From: Streptomyces sp. SID11385 | GTDB lineage: Bacteria; Actinomycetota; Actinomycetes; Streptomycetales; Streptomycetaceae | Assembly (NCBI RefSeq): GCF_010548245.1 | Contig: NZ_JAAGLR010001181.1 | Coordinates: 1-55,574 of the forward strand | Length of the DNA stretch: 55,574 nt | Direction of reading: 5' to 3' | In this document: piece by piece, positions 8,087-16,411 of the stretch | Numbering within the stretch: position 1 is the first letter of the stretch | Layout: each line of letters opens with the position of its first letter | Program-made: the position numbers and the translations under genes | Notes under the pieces: generated by a model | Told to the model about the DNA's origin: nothing | The model's input: only the letters and a program-made list of their open reading frames with translations | Databases searched by the model: none

Positions 8087-8704
8087 ATGGGGCGTCGTCT
8101 GGTACCTCTCACTCTGGACAACCTCGCCGATCTGCCGACGCCGTGCCGCGAGTGCGTCTTCTGGGAACTCGACTCGGTCCGCGGCGGGGAGGCCGTGGCC
8201 CAGGGCACCGCGGCGCAGGAGAAGGAGGCCTGGCTCTCCAGTGTTCTGCTGGAGTGGGGGTCCTGCGGCCGCCTCGTCTACGTGGACGACGTCCCGGCGG
8301 GCTTCGTGCTCTACGCGCCTCCCGCTTACGTGCCCCGCTCCACGGCCTTCCCGACAAGCCCCGTGGGCCCGGACGCCGTACAGCTCATGACCGCGCGCAT
8401 CCATCCCGGCTATCAAGGCCAGGGCCTGGGGCGAGTCCTCGTGCAGACGGTGGCGAAGGATCTGCTGCGGCGCCACTTCAAGGCGATGGAGGCCTTCGGG
8501 GACACCCACGGGGCTTCCGCCTCGTGCCTTCTTCCCGCAGAACACTTGCTCGCGGTGGGCTTCAAGACGGTACGGGCGCATCCGACGAGACCGCGGCTCC
8601 GCCTGGAGTTGCGGTCCACCGTCTCCTGGAAGGAAGACGTGGAGCACGCGCTCGACAGGCTCCTCGGTGCGGTCCAGAAAGAGCCGACTCTGCGACCGCT
8701 CTGA
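8087..8704 (+). CDS. GNAT family N-acetyltransferase
   Basis: A 205-residue cytoplasmic protein with a GNAT fold. The acetyl-CoA binding segment is HPGYQGQGLGRVLVQTVAKDLL, where Q-G-Q-G-L-G fits the Q/RxxGxG/A motif. Strands before it include LVYVDDVPAGFVLYAPP. The N-terminus MGRRLVPLTLDNLADLPTPC with a CRECVFWE segment is typical of the GNAT gene found beside parB in streptomycetes. The substrate is unknown. AAGGAAGTGAGG upstream can act as ribosome binding site. It converges with trxA, with two parS sites between them. In mycobacteria the trxA-parB gap holds cwlM instead. Confidence 0.88.
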   Translation: MGRRLVPLTLDNLADLPTPCRECVFWELDSVRGGEAVAQGTAAQEKEAWLSSVLLEWGSCGRLVYVDDVPAGFVLYAPPAYVPRSTAFPTSPVGPDAVQLMTARIHPGYQGQGLGRVLVQTVAKDLLRRHFKAMEAFGDTHGASASCLLPAEHLLAVGFKTVRAHPTRPRLRLELRSTVSWKEDVEHALDRLLGAVQKEPTLRPL

Positions 8705-8712
8705 ACTCTCGA

Positions 8713-8766
8713 TGTTTCACGTGAAACATCGAGGCCCATGTTTCACGTGAAACATGGGCCTCGATG
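8713..8766. other. Two parS sites forming a bidirectional terminator-like element
   Basis: Exact TGTTTCACGTGAAACA at 8713-8728 and 8739-8754, ten bases apart. The second is the core of a perfect 40-bp palindrome (8727-8766). The pair fills the gap between the convergent GNAT and trxA genes, where a bidirectional terminator is expected. Confidence 0.9.
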
Positions 8767-8801
8767 GGGGCGTTCCCGCGTGCGAGCACGCAGGGGGGAA
8801 C

Positions 8802-9140
8802 TCAGGCAGTCGGCGTCACGAAGGCGTCGAGGTCGCGCAGGATCGCGGCCTTCGGCTTCGCGCCGACGATCGTCTTCACAACCTCGCCGCCCTGGTAGAC
8901 GTTGAGGGTCGGGATGGACATGACGCCGTACTTGGTCGCCGTCTCCTGGTTGGCGTCGATGTCGAGCTTCACGATCTCGATCTGCTCGCCGTACTCCTTG
9001 GCGATGGCCTCCAGGGACGGGGCGATCTGGCGGCAGGGGCCACACCACTCGGCCCAGAAGTCGACGAGGACGGGCTTGTCGCTCTTGAGGACGACCTCTT
9101 CGAAGTCGGCGTCGGTGACGCTCTTCAGGTTGCCAGCCAC
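8802..9140 (-). CDS. trxA: Thioredoxin
   Basis: A 112-residue disulfide reductase with the active site [19 protein letters not shown] and the cis-proline loop [16 protein letters not shown] chose GTG 9140 ([18 protein letters not shown]) because AAGGAG lies eight bases upstream and because other Streptomyces thioredoxins begin similarly; an in-frame ATG at 9155 actually contains that ribosome binding site. It follows trxB by 47 bases on the same strand and is probably transcribed with it from the SigR-type promoter. Thioredoxin is kept reduced by TrxB with NADPH. Confidence 0.96.
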   Translation of the reverse strand: MAGNLKSVTDADFEEVVLKSDKPVLVDFWAEWCGPCRQIAPSLEAIAKEYGEQIEIVKLDIDANQETATKYGVMSIPTLNVYQGGEVVKTIVGAKPKAAILRDLDAFVTPTA

Positions 9141-9187
9141 AGTGGGCTCCTTCATTCCAACGGGGGTGGGGTGGTGGGGGTACCGGG

Positions 9188-10180
9188 TCAGACGGCGGCC
9201 GTCTGCTCCGGAGCCGGAGTCTTCTCGGGCTCGGCGGTCTGCTCCGAGTCCGAGAGGGCGGCCAGGTAACGCTCGGCGTCGAGCGCGGCGGAGCAGCCCG
9301 TGCCGGCAGCGGTGATGGCCTGCCGGTAGGTGTGGTCCACCACGTCGCCCGCGCCGAAGACACCGGCCTGGTTGGTGTGGGTCGAGGGCGCCTGGACCTT
9401 GAGGTAGCCCTCGTCGTCGAGGTCGAGCTGGCCGCGGAAGAGATCGGTCCGCGGGTCGTGCCCGATCGCGATGAAGAGTCCGGTGACGCCGAGTTCGCTC
9501 TGCTCGCCGGTCTTGAGGTTGCGCAGGGTCAGGTGCGAGAGCTTCTGGTCGCCGTGGATCTCGGCCACCTCGCTGTCCCAGACGAAGGAGATCTTCGGGT
9601 CGGCGAAGGCACGCTCCTGCATCGCCTTCGAGGCGCGCAGGGTGTCCCGGCGGTGGACGATGGTGACGGACTTGGCGAAGCGCGAGAGGAAGGTGGCCTC
9701 CTCCATCGCGGTGTCGCCACCGCCGATGACGGCGATGTCCTGGTCCTTGAAGAAGAAGCCGTCGCACGTCGCGCACCAGGAGACGCCGCGCCCGGACAGC
9801 TCGTCCTCGTGCGGCAGGCCGAGCTTGCGGTGCTGCGAGCCGGTCGTCACGATGACGGCCTTGGCACGGTGCACGGTGCCCGTCGTGTCCGTCACGGTCT
9901 TGATCTCGCCCGTGAGGTCCACGGAGACGATGTCGTCCGGGATCAGCTCGGCACCGAAGCGCTCGGCCTGGGCGCGCATGTTGTCCATGAGCTCCGGGCC
10001 CAGGATGCCCTCCTGGAAACCGGGGAAGTTCTCCACCTCGGTCGTGTTCATCAGCGCACCGCCAGCCGTGACCGCGCCCTCGAAGACCAGCGGCTTGAGC
10101 GACGCGCGCGCGGTGTACAGGGCGGCCGTGTAACCGGCGGGGCCCGAGCCAATGATGATCACGTTTCGCACGTCACTCAC
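9188..10180 (-). CDS. trxB: Thioredoxin-disulfide reductase
   Basis: A 330-residue FAD/NADPH enzyme that reduces thioredoxin. The N-terminal FAD motif is [20 protein letters not shown]. The redox active site is [38 protein letters not shown], combining CxxC and the NADPH-binding GGGDTA. The C-terminal FAD contact is [35 protein letters not shown] short polar tail (about 20 residues, rich in E, P and A) follows the domain. It is the first gene of the trxBA pair, with a consensus SigR promoter about 65 bases upstream, and lies downstream of the sigM/anti-sigma pair as in mycobacteria. Confidence 0.97.
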   Translation of the reverse strand: MSDVRNVIIIGSGPAGYTAALYTARASLKPLVFEGAVTAGGALMNTTEVENFPGFQEGILGPELMDNMRAQAERFGAELIPDDIVSVDLTGEIKTVTDTTGTVHRAKAVIVTTGSQHRKLGLPHEDELSGRGVSWCATCDGFFFKDQDIAVIGGGDTAMEEATFLSRFAKSVTIVHRRDTLRASKAMQERAFADPKISFVWDSEVAEIHGDQKLSHLTLRNLKTGEQSELGVTGLFIAIGHDPRTDLFRGQLDLDDEGYLKVQAPSTHTNQAGVFGAGDVVDHTYRQAITAAGTGCSAALDAERYLAALSDSEQTAEPEKTPAPEQTAAV

Positions 10181-10251
10181 GGCTTGCTTCCTCGTCTCTG
10201 CCGACTGCGTCCACTACTGAGGGAAGGGCTCTCGGCGCCTTCATCCCACCC

Positions 10252-10278
10252 AACCGATCCTACGGGCCGGACATTCCC
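10252..10278 (-). promoter_or_regulatory. SigR-type promoter of trxBA
   Basis: On the minus strand the sequence reads GGGAAT (10278-10273), exactly 18 bases, then GTT (10254-10252). This matches the established Streptomyces SigR consensus GGGAAT-N18-GTT. It lies 72 bases before the trxB start, and trxBA is a classic SigR target in S. coelicolor. The thiol-oxidative stress response is therefore expected to induce it. Confidence 0.85.
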
Positions 10279-10397
10279 GCCCGGCCCGTGGCTCACGGTC
10301 GTCGGTGGTACAGGGCAGCGGCGGCACGTCGCCGGCGCAGGGCGACGGCGCTACAGAGGACAGCGCTGACAGATACAGCGGAGCGGCGCCTCGGGCT

Positions 10398-11432
10398 TCA
10401 CCGCGCGTAGGAGGAGGAGTGAAGCACTTCGCCCTTTGCGGCGGTGCGCAGGGTGGCGCAGGCGGCGTCCACGATGTAGGCGGTGACTCGTGCCGTGTCG
10501 TGGGCGTGGGGGAGCACGACGAGGTACGCCTCCCGGCCCCGGTACAACCCCTTCTCCACTCCGAGGGCCGTTTCCGGGCGTCCTATCCCCCTCGTCACAC
10601 ACTGCGGCACCGCAGGCGCATCCGCGCGGAGAGGTGTCTCGACGCCTGTCTCCTGCTGCGGCTGTGGAGGGCTGGCAGCGGCGCTGCTCGCGCTTCGTGG
10701 GCTGTTCGTCGCAGCACCCCCGTTGCCCTGGAGCAGTGCGTTCACCTCCTTCTTCAGCGGGCTGCCGGAGAAGACCAGGGACTGCTGGCTCTGCTCGGCG
10801 GAAGGAGACCGTTCCTCCTCGCCCGGGCCGAGCGAGGAAAGGAGGAGGGACCCGGCTCCCAGCGCGAGCACGGTAGCCGTGCCACCCCAGAACAGACGGC
10901 GCCTCGACCTGCCCCTCGTCCTCGTCCGTCCGGGGCCGGACGGGGAGGGACGGACGGGCGTGGGCCGGGTGCGTCGCGATGTTTCACGTGAAACATCGTG
11001 CGACGGAGCTGATGGCGCGGGGATGCGGCCAGTGGATGTTTCACGTGAAACATGGGCGTCGAGCGAGGACGCCGTGCCGGATGTTTCACGTGGAACATCG
11101 TGCTCGGCCTCGGCGCATGTTTCACGTGAAACATCAGCCTCCTCCGCCACCTCATGAAGCGCCACCTCGTATGGCACCACCTCATGAAGCGCCACCTCGC
11201 GAAGTGCTGCGTCGATCCGCGCGCTCACCTCCGCCGGCAGGGGCGGCGGTGCGGGGAGGGCACCGAGCAGCGTGCGGATCTCCGCCAGCGAGGAGTAGAT
11301 CTCGGCGCAGTCGGCACAGCTTTTGAGGTGTCCGCGCAGCGCGGTGCTGTGCTGGGGTGGCAGAAGGTCCTCGGTGAGGTCGGCGAGCTCCTCCGGAGCG
11401 GGGTGCTCGGTCGGTTCCGTTCGCGTGGTCAT
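10398..11432 (-). CDS. Membrane-anchored zinc-finger anti-sigma factor partner of SigM, with four parS sites in its linker
   Basis: A 344-residue protein whose ATG overlaps the sigM stop by four bases (ATGA), so it is translationally coupled. Residues about 10-60 form a zinc-binding anti-sigma domain with H35-x3-C39-x2-C42 (HLKSCADC), which should hold SigM inactive. Residues 78-97 contain a duplicated EVALHEV peptide from a 30-base direct repeat. Residues 98-152 carry four V-S/P-R-E-T peptides, each encoded by a parS site. A basic Pro/Arg stretch precedes one transmembrane helix (about 181-201). The remaining 140 residues are probably extracytoplasmic, with a Ser/Gln-rich part and a folded C-terminus containing two cysteines (VPQCVTRGIG and AACATL). 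It is the positional equivalent of mycobacterial RsmA. SigM and thiol-stress regulation are inferred from family and context. Confidence 0.85.
   Translation of the reverse strand: MTTRTEPTEHPAPEELADLTEDLLPPQHSTALRGHLKSCADCAEIYSSLAEIRTLLGALPAPPPLPAEVSARIDAALREVALHEVVPYEVALHEVAEEADVSRETCAEAEHDVPRETSGTASSLDAHVSRETSTGRIPAPSAPSHDVSRETSRRTRPTPVRPSPSGPGRTRTRGRSRRRLFWGGTATVLALGAGSLLLSSLGPGEEERSPSAEQSQQSLVFSGSPLKKEVNALLQGNGGAATNSPRSASSAAASPPQPQQETGVETPLRADAPAVPQCVTRGIGRPETALGVEKGLYRGREAYLVVLPHAHDTARVTAYIVDAACATLRTAAKGEVLHSSSYAR
10980..11133. other. Cluster of four parS sites within the anti-sigma gene
   Basis: Exact sites at 10980-10995, 11037-11052 and 11118-11133. A one-base variant TGTTTCACGTGGAACA lies at 11082-11097. 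All four are in the same reading frame (V-S-R-E-T, or V-P-R-E-T for the variant). Confidence 0.93.
11148..11199 (-). repeat. 30-base direct repeat in the anti-sigma linker
   Basis: The 22-base core beginning CCACCTCATGAAGCGCCACC occurs at 11148-11169 and again at 11178-11199, a 30-base period. On the coding strand it encodes the repeated peptide EVALHEV. Confidence 0.85.
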
Positions 11433-12187
11433 GCTCGCCCACCTCCGTCCTGTGCCGTCGTGGTGTCCTGGGGATCTGCTTGCGGTGGGACGGGAGTGCC
11501 CGCTTCCCGGTTCCCTTCCCGGGGCGCCTCTCGGCCGGGCCGGGGAACGGTCGCCGGCGGCGGTGCCCCGTTCGGCTCCTCGCGCGGTGCCGGGGGCGGC
11601 CCCGCTGCCCCGGCCCCGGTACGGAGATGTCTGAGCAGGGGCAGGAGACGGGCTCGGCCACGGGCGCATCTGCTTTTGACGGTCCCCGGGGCCACGTCGA
11701 GGATGCGGGCGGCCTCGGCGACGGGGTAGCCCTGCATGTCGACGAGGACGAGGGCGGCGCGCTGTTCGGCGGGGAGGGTGCGCAGGGCGGCGAAGAGTTC
11801 GCGGTGCAGATCGGCGCGTTCGGCCGGGGCCTCGGCGGATTCCTCGGGGCGGAGCAGGTGCTCCAGGCGGACCGTGTCCTCGACGGGCGAGGTGTGCCGG
11901 GCCTCGGCCTTCCGGGCGCGGTCGAGGCAGGCGTTGACGGTGATGCGGTGGAGCCAGGTGGTCACCGCGGACCGGCCGCCGAAGGTGTGGGCGGCGCGGT
12001 AGGCCGAGACGAAGGCGTCCTGGACGGCGTCGGCAGCGTCCTCGCGGTTGCCGAGGGTGCGCAGGGCGACGGCCCACAGCCGTTCGCGGTGGCGTCGCAC
12101 GAGCTCGCCGAAGGCTTCGTGCTCGCCCGCGACGTGCCGAGCGAGCAGGTCGTGGTCGCTGAGTTCCTCGTACGGGCCTTCGTCCAC
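11429..12187 (-). CDS. sigM: ECF RNA polymerase sigma factor SigM
   Basis: A 252-residue ECF sigma factor. Region 2 runs over about residues 10-95 (LSDHDLLARHVAGEHEAFGELVRRH, then NREDAADAVQDAFVSAYRAA and VTTWLHRITVNACLDRARK). Region 4 lies at about 125-185 (LRTLPAEQRAALVLVDMQGY, then AEAARILDVAPGTVKSRCARGRARL). The C-terminal 60 residues are a Pro/Glu-rich tail not needed for the fold. GTG 12187 has GGGGGAGGG just upstream; the frame runs further upstream without a better start. It overlaps the anti-sigma gene and lies 32 bases after the pseudokinase gene, the same order as mycobacterial mviN-sigM-rsmA-trxB-trxC, which supports the symbol. Confidence 0.9.
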   Translation of the reverse strand: MDEGPYEELSDHDLLARHVAGEHEAFGELVRRHRERLWAVALRTLGNREDAADAVQDAFVSAYRAAHTFGGRSAVTTWLHRITVNACLDRARKAEARHTSPVEDTVRLEHLLRPEESAEAPAERADLHRELFAALRTLPAEQRAALVLVDMQGYPVAEAARILDVAPGTVKSRCARGRARLLPLLRHLRTGAGAAGPPPAPREEPNGAPPPATVPRPGREAPREGNREAGTPVPPQADPQDTTTAQDGGGRA

Positions 12188-12219
12188 GCTGCCCTCCCCC
12201 GGCGGACGTCGCCTCGAAC

Positions 12220-14010
12220 CTAGCCCATGAACGTCACATCGGTAATGGCTTGCTTGTAGCCGGCACCGCTGTAGCCGTCCTTGGCCGCGTACGGCATGGC
12301 GGTGATCCACATGACGACGTAACGGGCCTTCACGGGCTCCTTGGTCTTGATGGTGACCTTGGAACCGCTGGTCGTGTTGTTCGCGATCTTCTTCATCCCG
12401 GAGAGCGGGGCGGAGGAGGTGAGCGAGTCGGCCGCGTAGAGCGTCACCGTCGTGTGATCACCCGGGTACAGCATGTCTATCGTCGCGGTGGAGAGGTTCT
12501 TCTCGGCGCCCAGGTCGTAGGTGATGCCCACGCCCTTCTTGAAGGCCGGGTTCATGTCCGGGCCGTCGGTGTAGAACTTGGTGCGCCAGTAGCTGTCGCT
12601 CTTGCCGTCGTAGGTGAGCGGCACCTGGTCGGTGTGCTGCGGGGTGCCGTCCGGGTAGTACTCGACCGCGTCCTTGATGGGGAGCTGCTTGGGGGCGGGA
12701 GCGGCCTTCTTGCCGGAGCCCTTCTCGATCGGCGCGTTGTTCTGCGGCTTCTCGGGACTCTTGTCGAGGAAGGTGTCCGCGAGCTGCCAGCTACCGAGGC
12801 CGAGGGCGACGATGAGCAGCGCGGAGACGCCCCACTTGAGCGCGCGCCCGGTGCGTCCCTGGAGCGGGGGCGGCGGGGCGGGCGGCGCCTGGGGCGGCGT
12901 GGGGCCCGCGGGCGGACGGCCGTAGGGGTTCTGCGGGAAGGCGGGGGCCTGGTACTCGGGCGGAGCGGTGTAGGCCGGCTCGGGCGGACGGATGCGGGGC
13001 AGCTCGTCGACCGCGGCGGCGAGCTCGGCGGGCGTGGTGCAGGGCGGTTCCTGCCGCGAGGCCGTGGCGCCCTCGTTGGCGAGCGCGCGCACGGCCAGTT
13101 CCGACAGGCCCCGGTGGACGCCGGCACGTACCTGGTCGGGCGGGAGCAGGCCGACGCCCTTGGGGAGCCCCGAGAGGCCGTAGGCGTCGTCCTCGTACGG
13201 CCAGCGCTGCGAGAGGGAGGCGTACAGGAGCGCGCCGATGGCCTCGGTGTCGGTGCGGGCGGGGTCCTCGCTCGTGACGCCGCGCAGCGCGGCGTTCACG
13301 GCGAGCCCGCGGATGCGGTACTGCCCGCTCGACGTGCGCAGCACGGAGCCCGGGTTGAGCCGGAGGTGGGAGAGCCCGGCCCGGTGGGCGGCCGCCATCG
13401 CCTGCGAGACGTGGCGGACCATCTCGTACGCCTCGTGCGCCTGAAGCGGTCCGGCGGCGAGCAGCGCGGTCAGCTCGGTGGCGTCGGGGAGCCACTCGTG
13501 GACGACGTAGACGAGGTCGTCGTCCTCGACGGCGTCCAGGACCTGCACGAAGCGCGGGTCGGTGAGGAGCGCCGTGGAGCGGGCCGCCGCGAGGACCTCG
13601 CGGGCGCGGGGGTGGTCGCTGGGCAGGAGGTGGACGCCGACGGCACGGCGGAGTTTCTCGTCCACGGCACGCCAGCTGCTGAAGCCGTCGAGCCGGGTGA
13701 GGCACTCCTCCAGGCGGTACCGTCTGGCCAGCTTGTGCCCGCTGTGCAGCTCGGGAGGCGCGGCGGCGGGCTCCGCGTCGGCCTTCGGGACGGGACTCGC
13801 CTGAGCCTTCCGGGCGGGTTCCGCCCCGGTCTCCTGGGCGGGCTCCGCCTCGCCCTTCTCTTCCTCGCTGCGCTCTGTGTCCTCGTGCCCGGTGTCCCGC
13901 TCGGGGGCACCGGCCTTCGCGTCGGCCGTGGCCTGCTCCGCCTGAGCGGTCTGCGGTTCCTCACCGCTTTCCCGGGCCACGTCGACGGCAGACGTGCTGC
14001 GTTCCGCCAC
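12220..14010 (-). CDS. Membrane-anchored pseudokinase of the MurJ locus with extracytoplasmic discoidin-like domain
   Basis: A 596-residue protein. Residues 1-90 are acidic and disordered. Residues about 95-335 have a serine/threonine-kinase fold without the catalytic residues: the VAIK lysine is replaced (VGVHLL), HRDLKPEN reads HLRLNPGS, and no DFG is present (IRGLAV). A Pro-rich stretch leads to one transmembrane helix at about 391-410. The outer part (about 440-596) resembles the F5/8 type C / NPCBM beta-sandwich (KDAVEYYPDG, YDGKSDSYWRT, ITYDLG, VTLYAADS, ARYVVMWIT). In M. tuberculosis the same modules are fused to MviN/MurJ, where the phosphorylated pseudokinase recruits FhaA. Here it is a separate gene 110 bases after murJ. 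GTG 14010 has GGGGAGGCAGGG upstream. Confidence 0.88.
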   Translation of the reverse strand: MAERSTSAVDVARESGEEPQTAQAEQATADAKAGAPERDTGHEDTERSEEEKGEAEPAQETGAEPARKAQASPVPKADAEPAAAPPELHSGHKLARRYRLEECLTRLDGFSSWRAVDEKLRRAVGVHLLPSDHPRAREVLAAARSTALLTDPRFVQVLDAVEDDDLVYVVHEWLPDATELTALLAAGPLQAHEAYEMVRHVSQAMAAAHRAGLSHLRLNPGSVLRTSSGQYRIRGLAVNAALRGVTSEDPARTDTEAIGALLYASLSQRWPYEDDAYGLSGLPKGVGLLPPDQVRAGVHRGLSELAVRALANEGATASRQEPPCTTPAELAAAVDELPRIRPPEPAYTAPPEYQAPAFPQNPYGRPPAGPTPPQAPPAPPPPLQGRTGRALKWGVSALLIVALGLGSWQLADTFLDKSPEKPQNNAPIEKGSGKKAAPAPKQLPIKDAVEYYPDGTPQHTDQVPLTYDGKSDSYWRTKFYTDGPDMNPAFKKGVGITYDLGAEKNLSTATIDMLYPGDHTTVTLYAADSLTSSAPLSGMKKIANNTTSGSKVTIKTKEPVKARYVVMWITAMPYAAKDGYSGAGYKQAITDVTFMG

Positions 14011-14120
14011 CGTCGTCCCTGCCTCCCCATCCGTTGCGCGCCTGTTGTGGCGCCGAACCAATTGTGCCCACGGACCGACGTAATGCACGACACGCGGCGA
14101 GCGCCGAGGGTTGTGCCCGT

Positions 14121-16364
14121 TTAGCGGCCGAGCCGTCCGCGCACCATACCGATCATGGAGTTGAGCTCTGCGATCCGCATCCTCCGGGCTGCCACGTAGA
14201 AGACCCCGAGCAGGGCGATTCCGCCCACGACCAGGGCGACCAGTGCGCCGCCCGCCCCGTTGCCCAGCGCCTTGAGAAGGGCGTAGGCGAGGCCGCCTCC
14301 GACGAGGGCGGCCGGGATCGACGCGCCGATGAGCCGCGCGTAGGTCCGTACGACGTGCGCTCCGTCGAGATCGCCGCCCAGCCGCTTGCGCAGCCGTCGC
14401 CAGGCGATGCCCACGCCGACGACGTAGGCGAGCCCGTAGGAGCCGGCCATCCCCGCGACCGCCCAGCGGGCGGGAAGCACGAGGAAGCACAGCCCGGAGG
14501 CCGCCGCGTTGGTCACGGCGACGATCACGGTGTTGTAGAAGGGGGTGCGGGTGTCCTCGTACGCGTAGAAACCGCGCAGGACGACGTACTGCACCGAGTA
14601 CGGGATGAGGCCGAGGCCGAAGGCCATCAGCACGAAGCCGATGCCGCGCGCGCCCTCACTGCCCGAGCCCGCGTAGAGCAGCAGGGTGGTCGGCACACCG
14701 AGGGCGAGGAACGCGAAGGCGCACGGCACGATCGCGACGGCGGAGGTGCGCAGCCCGTACGAGATGTCCTCGCGGACCGCGGCGGCGTCGCCGTCCGCCG
14801 CGGCGCGCGAGATGCGCGGCAGGACGGCGGTCATGACCGACACCGTGATGATCGCCTGCGGCATCTGCCAGAGCAGCAGCGCGTAGTTGTAGGCGGTGAT
14901 GCCGGTGCCGGTGACGCCGTGCTTCTCGGCGGCGTGCCCGGCGGCGGTCGCGAGCTGGGTGACGACGACCATGCCGAGCTGGTTGGCGAGGACGAAGAGG
15001 AAGGTCCACTTGGCGAGGCCGATCGCCTTGCCGAGGCCGTGGCCGCGCCAGTCGAAGCGCAGCCGCAGCTTGAAGCCGGCGTCGCGGAGGTACGGGATCA
15101 TCGCGAGCGCCTGCACGACGAGGCCGAGCAGGGTGCCGATGCCGAGGAGCCGGACCCCGTCCGGGGTGACGTTCCCCGCGCTCACGCCGGAGGAGGTGTA
15201 GCCGCCGAAGACCCAGATGAACGCGCCGAACGTGGCGATGATGACGATGTTGTTGAGGACCGGGGTCCACATCATGGCGCCGAAGCGGCCCCGCGCGTTG
15301 AGGATCTGCCCGAGGACGACGTGGATGCCCATGAAGAACATCGTCGGCAGGCAGTAGCGGGCGAACTCGATCGCCACCGCGCGCTGCGACGGGTCGTTGG
15401 CGATCTCCGTCGACATGAGCCGGATGAAGAGGGGCGCGGCCAGGACGCAGACGAGGGTGACCGCGGCCATGAGCGAGACGACGAGGGTCAGGAGCCGGTT
15501 GGCGTACGCCTCGCCGCCGTCGTCGTCGTTCTTCATCGCGCGGACCAGCTGCGGGATGAAGACGGCGTTGAGCGCGCCGCCGCCGACGAGGACGTAGATC
15601 ATCGTCGGCAGGGTGTTGGCGACCTGGTAGGTGTCGTTGAGCGTGCCGACGCCGATCGCGCCGGCGACGACGAGGGTGCGCAGGAAGCCGGTGATGCGGG
15701 AGACGATCGTGCCCGCGGCCATGAGCGCGCTGGACTTCAGCAGGCTCGTCGCGCGGTTGGTCTTGGCGGGCGCGGCGGCGGGTGCCTCGGGCTCGGGTTC
15801 CGGTACCGGCGGCTGTCCTGGCGGCGCCCCGTTGCCCTGCTGGTCGCGGTAGAGGTGGGCGAAGGCGTTCTGCTCCTCGCCGGGGCGCCCTCCGATGATG
15901 CGGTCGACGCCGACGAACTTGGTCGTGCGCGGGTCGTCCCCGTACGGCAGGTGCTGCGGGGGGCCTTCGGGCTCGGGAGCGGGGGTCCGCGCCCACAGGC
16001 GGGGGTCGGGGCCTTGGGGAGCGGGGGGCGGGGAGCTGTGGAGCGGGCCGTTGTCCTGGTACGTGCCGGGCGGTGGCGGGGGGTGCGCCGCGCGGTCGTA
16101 GTACGCCTCGGTGACGGGGTCCTGGGCGTAGGGGTTGTGGCCGCCGTAGGGGTCCTGCTGGTAGGCGTCCTGGAGGTAGGCGTCGTGGGGGTGCGGAGGC
16201 TGGGCGGCCTGCGGGGGCGGCGGGTACTGCTGGGGGGCCGGCCCGGGGTACGGCTGTGCCGGGCCGGGCTGCGCGGCGGGACCGTCCTGCCCCGGGGGCT
16301 GCTGCCCGTCCGGGGCCGGGCCGCTCGCGCCCTGCCCGCGGTCACCGTCGTACGGCGCGTTCAT
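14121..16364 (-). CDS. murJ: Lipid II flippase MurJ (MviN)
   Basis: A 747-residue MOP-superfamily flippase that moves the peptidoglycan precursor lipid II across the membrane. The first 200 or so residues are a cytoplasmic Pro/Gln/Tyr-rich extension with repeated DAYQQDPY/YGG units. The membrane core begins at about residue 207 (LLKSSALMAAGTIVSRITGF), a strong MviN signature. It continues through about 14 helices, with family segments such as NTLPTMIYVLVGGGALNAVF and LLLWQMPQAIITVSVMTAVL. It ends with MIGMVRGRLGR. It lies between the DUF6049-type gene (47 bases upstream) and the pseudokinase, all on the minus strand. Confidence 0.95.
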   Translation of the reverse strand: MNAPYDGDRGQGASGPAPDGQQPPGQDGPAAQPGPAQPYPGPAPQQYPPPPQAAQPPHPHDAYLQDAYQQDPYGGHNPYAQDPVTEAYYDRAAHPPPPPGTYQDNGPLHSSPPPAPQGPDPRLWARTPAPEPEGPPQHLPYGDDPRTTKFVGVDRIIGGRPGEEQNAFAHLYRDQQGNGAPPGQPPVPEPEPEAPAAAPAKTNRATSLLKSSALMAAGTIVSRITGFLRTLVVAGAIGVGTLNDTYQVANTLPTMIYVLVGGGALNAVFIPQLVRAMKNDDDGGEAYANRLLTLVVSLMAAVTLVCVLAAPLFIRLMSTEIANDPSQRAVAIEFARYCLPTMFFMGIHVVLGQILNARGRFGAMMWTPVLNNIVIIATFGAFIWVFGGYTSSGVSAGNVTPDGVRLLGIGTLLGLVVQALAMIPYLRDAGFKLRLRFDWRGHGLGKAIGLAKWTFLFVLANQLGMVVVTQLATAAGHAAEKHGVTGTGITAYNYALLLWQMPQAIITVSVMTAVLPRISRAAADGDAAAVREDISYGLRTSAVAIVPCAFAFLALGVPTTLLLYAGSGSEGARGIGFVLMAFGLGLIPYSVQYVVLRGFYAYEDTRTPFYNTVIVAVTNAAASGLCFLVLPARWAVAGMAGSYGLAYVVGVGIAWRRLRKRLGGDLDGAHVVRTYARLIGASIPAALVGGGLAYALLKALGNGAGGALVALVVGGIALLGVFYVAARRMRIAELNSMIGMVRGRLGR

Positions 16365-16411
16365 GGTCTACCCCACCTCATCGTCCCCTGGCCCGGGAGC
16401 CACGACATTGC

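Noticed and set aside
11433..12077. N-terminal extension of the anti-sigma frame upstream of 11432
   Set aside because: It lies over sigM in another frame. ATG 11432 overlaps the sigM stop and starts right before the zinc-finger domain.
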